DNA of 64,000 nt, from NCBI RefSeq assembly GCF_035594125.1, contig NC_087158.1:5313501-5377500 (forward strand), read 5' to 3'. The stretch is from Scylla paramamosain. Lineage: Eukaryota > Arthropoda > Malacostraca > Decapoda > Portunidae. A model generated the notes under the pieces. That model ran no database searches. It had not been told where the DNA came from and was given only the letters and a program-made list of their open reading frames with translations. The translations under genes were made by a program, and so were the position numbers. Below are positions 41,876 to 51,599 of this stretch, in pieces (the first letter of the stretch is position 1; every line of letters begins with the position of its first letter).

Positions 41876-43538
41876 GTAAAAAAATTTTTTTTTTTTACAC
41901 CTAAATACACACAGTCTACCCATCCATCCCTCTCTTGTGTTATATCACTCACTCTCGAACAGAAGCTCATCAGATTGGTTACATATGATCACTTTTGTCT
42001 AAAAGCCATACTGTTTTTCTGTTATTATATCATGTTTTTCTAGAAATTCTGATCACTGCTTCTTTATCACTTTTTCACTGATCTTACATACTATGCTAGT
42101 CAGTGATACTGGTCTGTAGAATAGTGATTCTCCTTTTTTTCTACTTTTGTAAATTGGTGCTATGTTTGCTCTCTTCCATTCCTTAGGCACATTTCCAGTT
42201 GATGATGGACACTTTATTATGTCATATACTGGCTCAGTTAACTGTTTCCTGCACTTTTTAAAATGAAACCTGATACTCCATATGGTCCTGTTGCATTTCT
42301 CTCTTCCAGTTCCTCCATCATTTTATAAACTTCTTTAATTACTATAATTTCCAATATTTGCTTTTTTGTCTTCTCATCTTGTGGTTCTTTAAATTCTGAT
42401 TCTTCTGTGAAAACTTGCTGAAACTGTTTGTTTGTTTACCAATTCAGTCATGTCTTTGGGTCTTCATATATTACATTTCCATTCTTCAACTTTTCTAGTT
42501 TTTCTTTTGTTTAATTTTTCCATTAATGAATCTATAGAATAGTTTTGGTTCATCCTTGTACTTTTCTACTATATCCTTTTCATATCCTTTCTCTTCCTCT
42601 CTCTTTATTTTCACATATGCATTTCTTACTATCTTTAAGTCTTCTTTATTTCTTTGGTTTTGATTTCTTTTCATTCTTATCCATGCTTCATCTCTTTTTT
42701 TTTCTTCGCACTTGCACATCCTCCATTGAACCACACCTGTTTTTCCCCTTTCTTTAGGTTTGTATAGTAGGACATATTTATTCACTCCTGTCTCATATAG
42801 TTCCATAAAAATGTCATAGTTATCCTGCACTTCATTCAGCTTTTCCTAGTCCATTCCTTCATAAAATTTCTTAAGCTCATTTATGTTTGCTTTTCCATAG
42901 TTTCTCCTAATTTCTTTGTAAGATTCTTCCTCATTACTGACATCATTATTGGTCTCTATTTCTATCATTGCATGGTCACTTTTTCCCATGGGGCACATAT
43001 ATCTTAATTCTTTAGTTAGGTTGATTCCTTTTCTTAATATTTGGGCTAGTCTTGCTGGTTTGTCATCCTCTGTATCTTCTATTTTCAATCACCCATTCCA
43101 TCATTATGTTTTCCATAGTCAGCTTCAGAAATCTTTCTCCCCATGCTGACTCATTTCCTCCTGCTTCAAACATTTCCCAGTTTACTTCTTTGCAGTTGAA
43201 GTCACCAACCAATAATACTCTTTTATTACTTTTGATTAATTTACTCAAACACTGAATGGTATCTTCTATTATTTTCTCATATCTTTCCTTGTTCCAAGAA
43301 TTTGTTTTGGGTGGTATTACCATCATTATTTCTCCATTATTATCTTCCAAGTTAACACTCACTAGTTCTGCCTCTCCTTTCCCATATTTCACTCTTTTTG
43401 TCTTCAACTTTTTTTTTTTCATCATCATTACACATCCACCTCCTTTACCATTCATTATCATTACACCTCCACCTCCTTTACCAATCCTGTCTCTTCATAT
43501 ATTATATATTTCTGTGTAACAATCCATCTATGTTAGTG

Positions 43539-43540
<2 letters not shown>

Positions 43541-43584
<44 letters not shown>

Positions 43585-43619
43585 ATGTGTGTGTGTGTGT
43601 GTCCGTCTGTCTGTCTGTC

Positions 43620-43699
<80 letters not shown>

Positions 43700-43708
43700 C
43701 GCGCGCGT
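43541..43708. repeat. Compound (GT)n-(GTCT)n-(GT)n-(GC)n array
   Basis: GT about 40 bp, an interruption with GCGCAT, a short GTCT tetranucleotide run (about 43600-43624), GT about 65 bp, then 17 bp of perfect GC (43691-43707). Sits exactly between LINE-B5 (5' end) and LINE-B6 (3' end). Confidence 0.96.
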
Positions 43709-46584
43709 ATTTACCTAGTTGTATTTACCTAATTGTGGTTTATGGGAGGGGAGTAATCTCATAGTATCCTGTCTCTATATCTATCCAGTTTGGTCTTAAA
43801 AGCATGGACAGTTATGGCATTGGCAACGTCTTCACTGAGTTCATTCCATTTGTTCACACTATTGTGAGGAAAACTATACTTTTTGATGTCTCTTCTACAG
43901 TTAACTTTCTTCAACTTCTTACTGTCTCCCCTTGTACTCTGTGTGTCTAAATTTATAAAACATTCCTTGTCCACATTTTCCATACCATTTATCATTCTAT
44001 AGATGTTTATTAAATCCCCTCTCTCCCATTTTCAAGGGTAGGAATTTTCAACATTCTTAATCCCTCTTCATAGGTCAACTTACTTAACTCCAGAACCATC
44101 TTAGCAACTGCTCTTTGTACTCTTTCTAATTTTATAATATTCATCTTTGTATGAGGCAACCACATCACTGCCACATATTCCAATCTTGGTCTTATCATGG
44201 AAATCAACAACATTTTACCATTCCTTCATCTAAATATGAAAATGCCATTCTTATTCTTTTTAACAAATTCATTGTCTCAGTAATTTTACCAGTGTGTCTG
44301 TCCAAAGTCAAATTTTCAGTAACTGTTACTCCCAAATCCACTTCTTCTTTTGATTTCTGTAACTTCACACCATCCATCTCATAATGATATTGTATTCTTT
44401 TCTTACTCTTACCAAACTCCATTAGTTTACATTTACTTAAATTGAATTCCATTTGCCAAGATTTACTCCATCTTCTTATCTTATTTAAATCATCTTGTAG
44501 TACCATACAGTCATTTATGTTTTCTACCCTTCTCATCAGCTTAGCATCATCTGCAAATAAGTTCATATAACTGTCTATTTCTTCATTTATGTCATTCACA
44601 TATATTACAAACATTATCAGTCCCAACACTGACCCCTGTGAGACACCACTAGTTACTTTCAGCCAAGATGAATTCTGGTCTTGTATTACTGTTTTCATCT
44701 CTCTATCATCCAAATAATCCTCCATCCACTCCAGAAGTCTTCCACCAATTTTTCCATAATTTTGTTTTATCTTCTATAGCAATCTTAGGTGTGGTGCTTT
44801 GTCAAATGCTTTCTTCAAGTCAAAGTAGACACCATCCACCCATCCATCTCTCTCCTGCACAATATTGACTACTCTTGAATAAAAGACAATAAGTTCATGG
44901 AGCATGATCCTCCCATTCTAAATCCAAATTGACTATTTACCAAAACTTTATCTCTTTCCAAGTGTTCCATCCATCTTTCCTTTATTGTTCTTTTGCATAG
45001 TTTTCCTACAACGCTAGTCAGGGACACTGGTCTATAAATTAGTGGGTTTTCCTTATTTCCTCCTTTGAATATTGGCATAATATTTGTTCATAACCTCTGC
45101 CATGTCCTGTGCATCCTCATAGATTTTTCTTCAATTTTATATCTTGATACACCTTCATTCTTTTTCATCTTCCCATTAATATGTCTAAAGAATAGTTTGG
45201 GTTCATTTATACACTTATCTATTATATCTCTTTCATAGTTTCTTCTATCCATTCTTATTATCTGAATGTACTTGTTTCTAGCATCAATATATTCCTCCCA
45301 TCTGCTCTCAGTTCTTCCATTTATTCCAAGCATTTAACTTACAATTTCTTGCCTCTTTGCATTTTGTATTGAACCTTTCTTTACCCTTTCTATATCTTGC
45401 TTCTCTAATTTCTCCACAGCAGAATTAGATATCCTTATAAATTCATCCCATTTTTTCCTGAACTTCTTCTTCATCTTCAAAGTCTTTCCAGTCCATAGCA
45501 ACAAAGTATTTTCTTAATTTTTCAAAATCAGCTTTACTATATTTAAATCTTTTCACCTTATAATTTTCATCAGTGATTACATTTTTAATTTTTCGATTTA
45601 AATTCCATCAACACATGATCACTTTTACCTAGAGGGCTGTCAGAGTGTATAGTTTCAATAATTTCCATGTCCTTGGTAAACACTAAATCAAGTCTTGATG
45701 GTTTATCTCTTCCACTAAATCTGGTATCACCATCAACCCATTGAGTCATCAAGTTTTCCACCGCCCAGTTAAACAGTCTGTTACTCCATGAGTTTTCACT
45801 TCCAGTATTTGTCACTGTCTCCCAATTTATCTCTTTACAATTAAGATCAACAATAACTATATCACTACTTTCCATCACTATTCAAGACCTTATTTCAACC
45901 AACATCTCTTCATGCTCTTCTTTTTGCCAAGCATTGGCCATAGGTGGCACATACACTCCTGCATAATTCATCATCCTTCCATTTCCACTTCTAATCATCA
46001 CTTGTAGAATTTCAGACTTGTCTTCACTTTTTATTACTCTCTCCACTTTAACACACTTTTTAATCAGAATGATCACTCCTCCTCGTGTGTCACTTCTATT
46101 TTTCATCCATAAATCATATTTATCATCACCAATGTCAGGAGTTCCCCATTCATTTTTCCATTTTGTCTCACATAGTACAACAACATCTGGTGCAGTTCTG
46201 TTTAATAATTCATTTAATTCCACCTTTGTTGACATTAATCCATTTACATTAATATAACATACTTTACTTACTGTTTGATGTACCATTTCTTTATTTTCAA
46301 CATCAATTCATTTACATTAATATAACATACTTTACTTACTGTTTGATGTACCATTTCTTTATTTTCATATCTCTTACTCTCCAGAAAAACTTCTCTATTC
46401 GTTGTTAGTTTTTTTGTTTAGCCTCATTTATCAGCTCCTTTTGCTTCAGCCCTTCAAAATCATCCATATCCCTGTTTATCCATACATTCTTATATTCCTC
46501 ATCTGTAGACAACCTCCAAGACCCATTAATTACCTCTTCTGCTTGTACCTGTTTCTCCTCTCCCTATTTACCACCTAGGTATTC
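43709..46584 (-). mobile_element. LINE-B6: internally deleted CR1-like LINE
   Basis: 3' end CAACTAGGTAAATA at 43709, followed by the GC/GT array. Reading leftward from 46584 (GGAATACCTAGGTGGTAAAT, shared with LINE-B8): short ORF1 remnant (46380-46560), ORF2 endonuclease (CYINVNGLMSTKVELNE about 46250, PDVVVLCETKWKNEWG, DLNCKEINWE, LGKSDHVLMEF), linker to KLFFRHINGKMKKNEG, then a direct jump near 45080 into MPIFKGGNKENPL of the RT. About 0.5 kb of linker and RT fingers is missing. The rest of the RT has SGVSQGSVLGL and FADDAKLMRR (about 44545). The same junction occurs in LINE-B8. A 68-bp tandem duplication lies at 46233-46367. Confidence 0.9.
46233..46367. repeat. Tandem duplication, 68-bp period, in LINE-B6
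   Basis: CATTTACATTAATATAACAT recurs at a 68-bp distance (46241 and 46309) and the duplicated stretch ends TTTATTTTCA in both units. Confidence 0.95.
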
Positions 46585-46639
46585 CTGTGTATTTACCTAG
46601 TATTTACCTAGTTGTATAGTACAGGGTCCGAGCCAAAGC

Positions 46640-49563
46640 TCAATTAGTCCTGTCTCCATACCCAAATTTATCTAATCTCTCTTTAAACATGTGCACACTC
46701 TTTGCTACAACCATTTCTTCTTTTAAGCTATTCCATGTTTCAACCGTTCAATGCGGAAAGCTGTATTTTTTAATATCTCCCAAACAATGACTCTTCTTTA
46801 ATTTCTTCATATGTCCCCTTGTACGTCTATCTCCTTCCTCCACTTTTACAACTAGGTCATATCTGTCTATCTTCTCCATGTTGTTTATTAATTTGAACAT
46901 TGTTATCAGGTCTCCTCTTTCCCTTCTTTCTTGCAGTGTTGGTAATCCAATTTCTTCCAGTCTTTCCTCGTAACTTAGGTCTTCCAATTCAGGTATCATT
47001 TTAGTAGCTGTTCTTTGTATTCTTTCCAATTTCCTTATATCTTTCTTTTTGTGTGGAGACCATACCACTGCTGCGTATTCCAGTTTGGGGCGTATCATGT
47101 GTGTTATGATTTTCTTCATCATTTCTTTGTCTAGGTAATTAAATGCCACCCTGATATTTGCTAGCAAATTATATGTAGAGCCAAATATTCCATTGATGTG
47201 TTTTTCTGGTGAAAGCGTGTCTTGAATTATTACTCCCAAGTCTTTTTCTTCTTTGCTCTTTGGTATTGTGATACCTCCCATCTTATACTCCCATGAAGGT
47301 CTCCTTTTACTTCTTCCCATCTCCATTACATGGCACTTCTTTATATTGAATTCTAATTTCCATCATTTACTCCATTCATAAATTCTATCAATATCCCTCT
47401 GTAGTTCCTCACAATCCTCTTGGTTCTTTATTACTTTCATCAATTTTGCATCATCTGCAAACATATTAATGTAGCTATTTAAACCCACTGTCATATCATT
47501 TATATAGACCTGAAACATTATAGGTGCCAACACAGACCCTTGTGGTACTCCACTTGTTACTTCGCACCAACTTGATTTATTATCTCTGATTACTGTACTC
47601 ATTTCCCTACCTTGGAGATAATCCTTCATTCACTTAAGTATTTTTCCTTTTAGCTCTCCTCGATGTTCCAGTTTCCATATGAGACTTTTATGTGGAACTG
47701 TATCAAAAGCTTTTTTCAGATCTAAATAGATAGCATCAACCCAACCATCTCTCTCTTGTAGTTTATCTATTACTCTTGTATAAAAGCTCAGTAAGTTTGT
47801 TACGCAAGATCTCTCTTTCCTGAAACCGAATTGTTTTTCTGTTATTATATTTTCTTGTTCAAGATATTGCACCCATCTGTTTTTAATAACTATTTCACAG
47901 AGTTTACTTACAATACTCGTGAGTGAGACTGGTCTGTAATTCAGTGGTTCCATTTTATTCCTTTGTATAACGGTACTATATTTGCTCTCTTCCATTCCTT
48001 TGGTACTTTTCCCTCCTTTAAAGAACTGTTAATTATCTCCCATATTGGTTCTTCCAATTCCTCTCTACATTCTTTCAATATCCATCCATTTACTTCGTCT
48101 GGTCCCATCGCTTTCCTAGTATCTAGCTCTTCCAGTAGTCTTTTAATTTCTTTTCTTTCCACTTGTATGTTTGCTATTCCTTTCTGTTGTTCCTCATCTC
48201 CCAGTGATGCAAAGACAGTTTCTCTTGTAAATACAGACTTAAAGCTTTTATTCAGTATCTCAGCCATCTCTTGTGTGGTTTCATAAATTTCTCCATTTTC
48301 CTTCAGCTTTGTAATAGTATATCTATACTTTATTTTTCCATTTACATATCTATAGAAAAGTTTGGGTTCTTCTTTACACTTTCCAACTACATCTCTTTCA
48401 AAATTTCTTTCTTCTTCTCTTCTTATTTTAACATAATCATTTCTAGCTGTCCTGTATTCTCTATTTATCTCATTCCATTGTTTCCTCATTTTTTTCCATG
48501 CCCTCTCCTTTTTCTTTTTTGCCTCTGCACACATTGCATTAAACCACACTTTCTTATTTCCTTTTACCTTATATCTTGGCACATATCTTTCAACACCTTC
48601 TCTAAACTTGCTTAAAAACACTTCATAATTTTTCTGCACCTCCATACCTCTTAATAAATTATTCCAATCAAGCTCTCCGTAGAATTTCTTTAACCCTGTA
48701 AAGTCTGCCTTAGCATAATTTTTTCTCTCATTTATATATTCCTCATTGAATTTTGGCACTTCTTCTTTGATCTCTATCTCCATCTTGACATGATCACTTT
48801 TTCCCACTGGACACAAGTATTCTATACTTGGTTCATTTTCTGGCTTTTTTGTAAAAACCAAGTCTAGTAGCGATGGTTCATCTTCCCCTCTGTACCTAGT
48901 ATTTTCTTTCACCCATTGATCCATCGTGTTTACCATCATAGTCTGTAAAAATTCTTCCCTCCATGTACTGGCAATCCCTGTCACCTCCATCTCCCCCCAG
49001 TTTATCTCCTTGCTATTAAAATCTCCTACTAGTAACACCTTGTTTCTTATCTTTAGCATGTCATCTATACTTTTTATGAACTTGCTTTGCATGTACTTAT
49101 AATCATCAGTCCCCCAAGTGTTGGTCTTTGGAGGCATGTACGCAACAATAATTTTTCTGCTTTCTTGTCCTTGGATCTTGATCTCCACACTCAATGTTTC
49201 TGACCTCCCTTCACCATATTCCACTGTTTCTATCAAGATGTTTTTTCTTACTAGAATCATCACTCCTCCTCCTCCCTTATTCTTTCTGTCTCTTCTCCAT
49301 GTGTTATATCCTTCTTCTTCAAATTCAACATTAATCTCCCTTGTTAGTTTTGTTTCCGTAATGCATGTCACTTCTGGTTTCCTTTCATGTAAATAATCTC
49401 TTAGTTCCCTTAGGCTGGACACTAATCCATCTATGTTTGTATACATAACTTTAATTTTATTTATTGTGGACCCATTTCTTTTGTGTTCTCTCTTTGTTGT
49501 CTTACTTCTTGCTCCACATTCTTTAACCACCATTTCCTCATTTTCATGTCTATCACTTTCCAT
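46640..49563 (-). pseudogene. LINE-B7 ORF2: endonuclease-reverse transcriptase, four visible lesions
   Basis: Starts at 49563, overlapping ORF1 by 103 bp in another frame. Endonuclease: VMYTNIDGLVSSLREL (about 49440), TCITETKLTRE, GDFNSKEINWGE (about 49030), SLLDLVFTKK, VGKSDHVKMEIEI (about 48800, catalytic SDH). Linker KLFYRYVNGKIKYRY (about 48340). RT: KAMGPDEVNGWILKE, KVPKEWKRANIVPLYKG, then a 4-base deletion near 47957 shifts frame. It resumes NYRPVSLTSIVSKL, motif A DLKKAFDTVPH (about 47710), SGVPQGSVLAP (about 47550), active site FADDAKLMK (about 47450). C-terminus [30 protein letters not shown]. In-frame stops replace two conserved Trp codons (near 47630 and 47363) and one follows KKYSFPH (near 46748). 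Motifs otherwise intact, so it probably died recently. Confidence 0.92.
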
Positions 49564-50546
49564 ATATATCTTTCTGCCTGCTCCTGTGTTCTCTCTTCGT
49601 TTTTTGTCTTGGCCTCCTCTTTTAACTCTTTCATCTTGTTTCTTTCCTCCTCATTCATTTCTCTTCTTATATATATATCCTTCATACCCTCTATCTTTCT
49701 TAACAAACTCGTTCTTCTCAAGATGTATTCGGCTGCCGCTTGGGTATTAAGTCTTATTTTCATGGGACGTTTCCCCCCTTCTGAATATTTCCCAATCCTA
49801 TACACTTCTTCTATTTGTATATCCGTTTCATCTCCTTCTTCTACAATTTTCCCAATGATTTCTTTTGCTCTTTGTAATTCTTCTCTTTCTCTTAAAACTT
49901 TATTTGATATGGTCTTCTCTTTATCCCCAAACACCATCAGACACATCTTTTTTTGTACCGTATCCCTTACTATGTTATCTTTTTCCTTAATGATTTTCAC
50001 TATTTTTTTCGCCATCTCTTTATCATGTTCTTCTTGCTGTTTTCTTATAATTTCTGTCATATCTATCTTCTCCTGTTCTCTCTCTTCTTTCCAACTTTTC
50101 ACATCCTTTTCAACTAAGCCTTTTACTTCACTCTGGATTTTGCCTTCATCTATCCTAACTTCTTTCTTCTCCACCATGCTCCTTAACTTTCCATTTTCTT
50201 TTTTGAGTTCTTGTATTTCTTCACTGTACTTTACATTTAAATCCACTATCTTTTCCACTTCCTCTCTCAGTTTCTTGTTTTCCCTTTCTCTTTTTAACTC
50301 CCTTCCTTTCAACTCTTCCAGCTCTTCAACAATATCGTTCATGTCTTTAAGTCCCCACTCCTTATCTCCTTTCCATCCTCTGACTAATGTCACCAATGCT
50401 TTTATTTCCTCTCTTATCTTTTCATTCTCTTCTTCTAATTTCCATAATCTTGCATTTAACCTGCCTACCTGTATATCTTTTTCACTAAATCCTTCAAATT
50501 TTGGTGTGCCTCTGGGCGACGGCAACGCGGCAGCGGCCGCCATCAC
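49461..50546 (-). CDS. LINE-B7 ORF1: coiled-coil nucleic-acid-binding protein
   Basis: An intact 361-codon frame. Residues about 25-190 are Glu/Lys-rich with heptad spacing (for example LEELKGRELKRERENKKLRE and EEIQELKKENGKLRSMVEKK), so a long coiled coil likely drives trimer or oligomer formation. The C-terminal third has RPMKIRLNTQAAAEYILRR, IYIRREMNEEERNKMKELKE and KVIDMKMRKWW. These resemble the nucleic-acid-binding C-terminal domain of LINE ORF1 proteins (the FIRRDLT-type block), which coat the element's RNA. No CCHC zinc knuckle is seen. The start MMAAAAALPSPRG lies beside the 5' (GT)n. Its 3' end overlaps ORF2 by 103 bp. It is the only intact transposon ORF here; whether it is expressed is unknown. 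Confidence 0.82.
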   Translation of the reverse strand: MMAAAAALPSPRGTPKFEGFSEKDIQVGRLNARLWKLEEENEKIREEIKALVTLVRGWKGDKEWGLKDMNDIVEELEELKGRELKRERENKKLREEVEKIVDLNVKYSEEIQELKKENGKLRSMVEKKEVRIDEGKIQSEVKGLVEKDVKSWKEEREQEKIDMTEIIRKQQEEHDKEMAKKIVKIIKEKDNIVRDTVQKKMCLMVFGDKEKTISNKVLREREELQRAKEIIGKIVEEGDETDIQIEEVYRIGKYSEGGKRPMKIRLNTQAAAEYILRRTSLLRKIEGMKDIYIRREMNEEERNKMKELKEEAKTKNEERTQEQAERYIWKVIDMKMRKWWLKNVEQEVRQQRENTKEMGPQ

Positions 50547-50548
50547 GC

Positions 50549-50550
<2 letters not shown>

Positions 50551-50594
<44 letters not shown>

Positions 50595-50619
50595 TGTGTG
50601 TGTGTGTGTGTGTGTGTGT
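50551..50619. repeat. (GT)n microsatellite at 5' end of LINE-B7
   Basis: A 69-bp GT array with one GG interruption, followed by TATTTTTGG. Confidence 0.96.
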
Positions 50620-50666
50620 ATTTTTGGTATGAATTAATTTTATGTAAAAAATATCTTTGAAACTTG

Positions 50667-50732
50667 AGATCATTCTTAAACATCCATCACTTCTCAATCT
50701 TCTGTCTGATCACCAATGTGGGTTCCATCAAA
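50667..50732 (+). mobile_element. Tiny LINE-A fragment
   Basis: 66 bp matching the LINE-A sequence for ILKHLSLHNLLSD..QYGF (as at 39330), directly joined to a LINE-B fragment. Confidence 0.75.
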
Positions 50733-51596
50733 TTTAAAGCTATTTGAAGGTAAAGTAGTGGAAGAAAATTTGAGACATTTTTGAGTAAGTATAAAGAGGG
50801 GGTGCAACAGTTTGTGCAAAGTTATAAAGTGAAAATTGGGAAGCATGAATGGTGTAATACCAGGTGTATAGAAGCAAAAGAGAGAAAGGACAGGGCATGG
50901 AGGAACATGACAAGAAAACTGAACAGAAATACTAGGGAAGAATACAGAAAGTCAAGGAATGAATATGGTATAATAAGAAGAGAAGAAGAAAAATTTTGAA
51001 AATGACGTAATAAGAAAATTCAAAGAAGAGTCCAAACTCTACTACAGATACAGTAAAATCCCTCTCATCCGGCATTCGAGTATCTGGCAGCTTCAAGTAT
51101 CCGGCACATTTTCCCCTGAGCCCTAAAATCAATAAAAAATCAATATGTACTCATAAAATCGATTAAAATTCCCGCGTGAGGCATACTTTGTCCCCTCACC
51201 ACCAGAGCGCACTGCTTCGCACCATCCGCGGCCCACTGCACTGTGTTTACTCAGTGACTCAGTCCCGCATGTGCACTGTTTATCGCCTGACACCTTCATC
51301 ATGCCTAAAGTTGTAGAAAAGAAGAAGCGTGTTGTGCTTACACTTGAGCAGCTGATCAGATCAGCTGCTGATTAAGATCAGCTGATCTTTGTTATGGTAA
51401 GATGCGTGAGTGTAGGGTGGTGATTGTGGACATAATTTCACTTCTATTCAAGTATCCGGCAGTATTCAAGTATCTGACGTGTCGGCGGTCCCGTTGATGC
51501 CGGATAAGAGGGATTTTACAGTGCATAAATGGGAAAAGGAAACATAGGGATGGCATAAACAAGTTAAGAAGAGAAGGAAGAAGTTATGAAACTAGT
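50733..51596 (+). mobile_element. LINE-B9 fragment, split by a Tigger MITE
   Basis: A + strand LINE-B linker region: EGVQQFVQSYKVKIGKHEW (about 50795), REEYRKSRNEYGIIRREEE, then after the MITE the INGKRKHRDGINKLRREG region. Same subfamily as B2 and B10. Truncated at both ends, next to LINE-A pieces. Confidence 0.87.
51051..51521 (-). mobile_element. Tigger-type MITE, copy 3
   Basis: Third copy of the 5344 element in the opposite orientation, 471 bp. Left end CAGTAAAATCCCTCTCATCC after TA (51049-51050). Right end GGGATTTTACAG with one change, followed by TG where TA is expected. The + strand from 51301 encodes MPKVVEKKKRVVLTLEQLI, the best preserved transposase N-terminus of the three, ending at a stop after about 23 codons. 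Inserted in LINE-B9. Confidence 0.92.
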
Positions 51597-51599
51597 AAC

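Larger units (their letters stand above)
36986..43540 (-). mobile_element. LINE-B5: CR1-like LINE split by LINE-A and a Tigger MITE
   Basis: Pieces 36986-37394, 40635-40924 and 41379-43540 are collinear parts of one minus-strand LINE-B. The first encodes AIKMVLELKELTYEDRLKE and [12 protein letters not shown]. The second encodes RPKLEYNELVWSPH and the NIGAAFHYMDKDM region. The third holds a heavily broken RT (41390-42400), the KLFYRFINGKIKQKK linker (about 42530) and the endonuclease: GDFNCKEVNWE about 43190, MGKSDHAMIEIE about 42960. A 59-bp tandem duplication lies at 41752-41875. The 5' end stops in the ORF2 start (TNIDGL region) at a (GT)n array that is also the tail of the next LINE-B. Confidence 0.88.
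46591..50548 (-). mobile_element. LINE-B7: most complete CR1-like LINE in the window
   Basis: A nearly full-length minus-strand copy of about 3.96 kb. It has ORF1 (49461-50546) and ORF2 (about 46640-49563, interrupted). The 3' end is CTAGGTAAATACTAGGTAAAT, a duplicated terminal motif, then ACAC and the 5' end of LINE-B6. Its 5' end lies two bases from a (GT)n array at 50551. LINE-B5, B6 and B7 are therefore head to tail in the same orientation with GT sequence at each junction. Confidence 0.93.

Noticed and set aside
46591..46620. CTAGGTAAAT repeats as telomeric sequence
   Set aside because: Only one or two units occur, always at a LINE-B 3' end; no long array.
49483..50637. 384-codon + strand open frame rich in Ser, Phe and Leu
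   Set aside because: It is the antisense shadow of the LINE-B7 ORF1 coiled coil plus the GT array.
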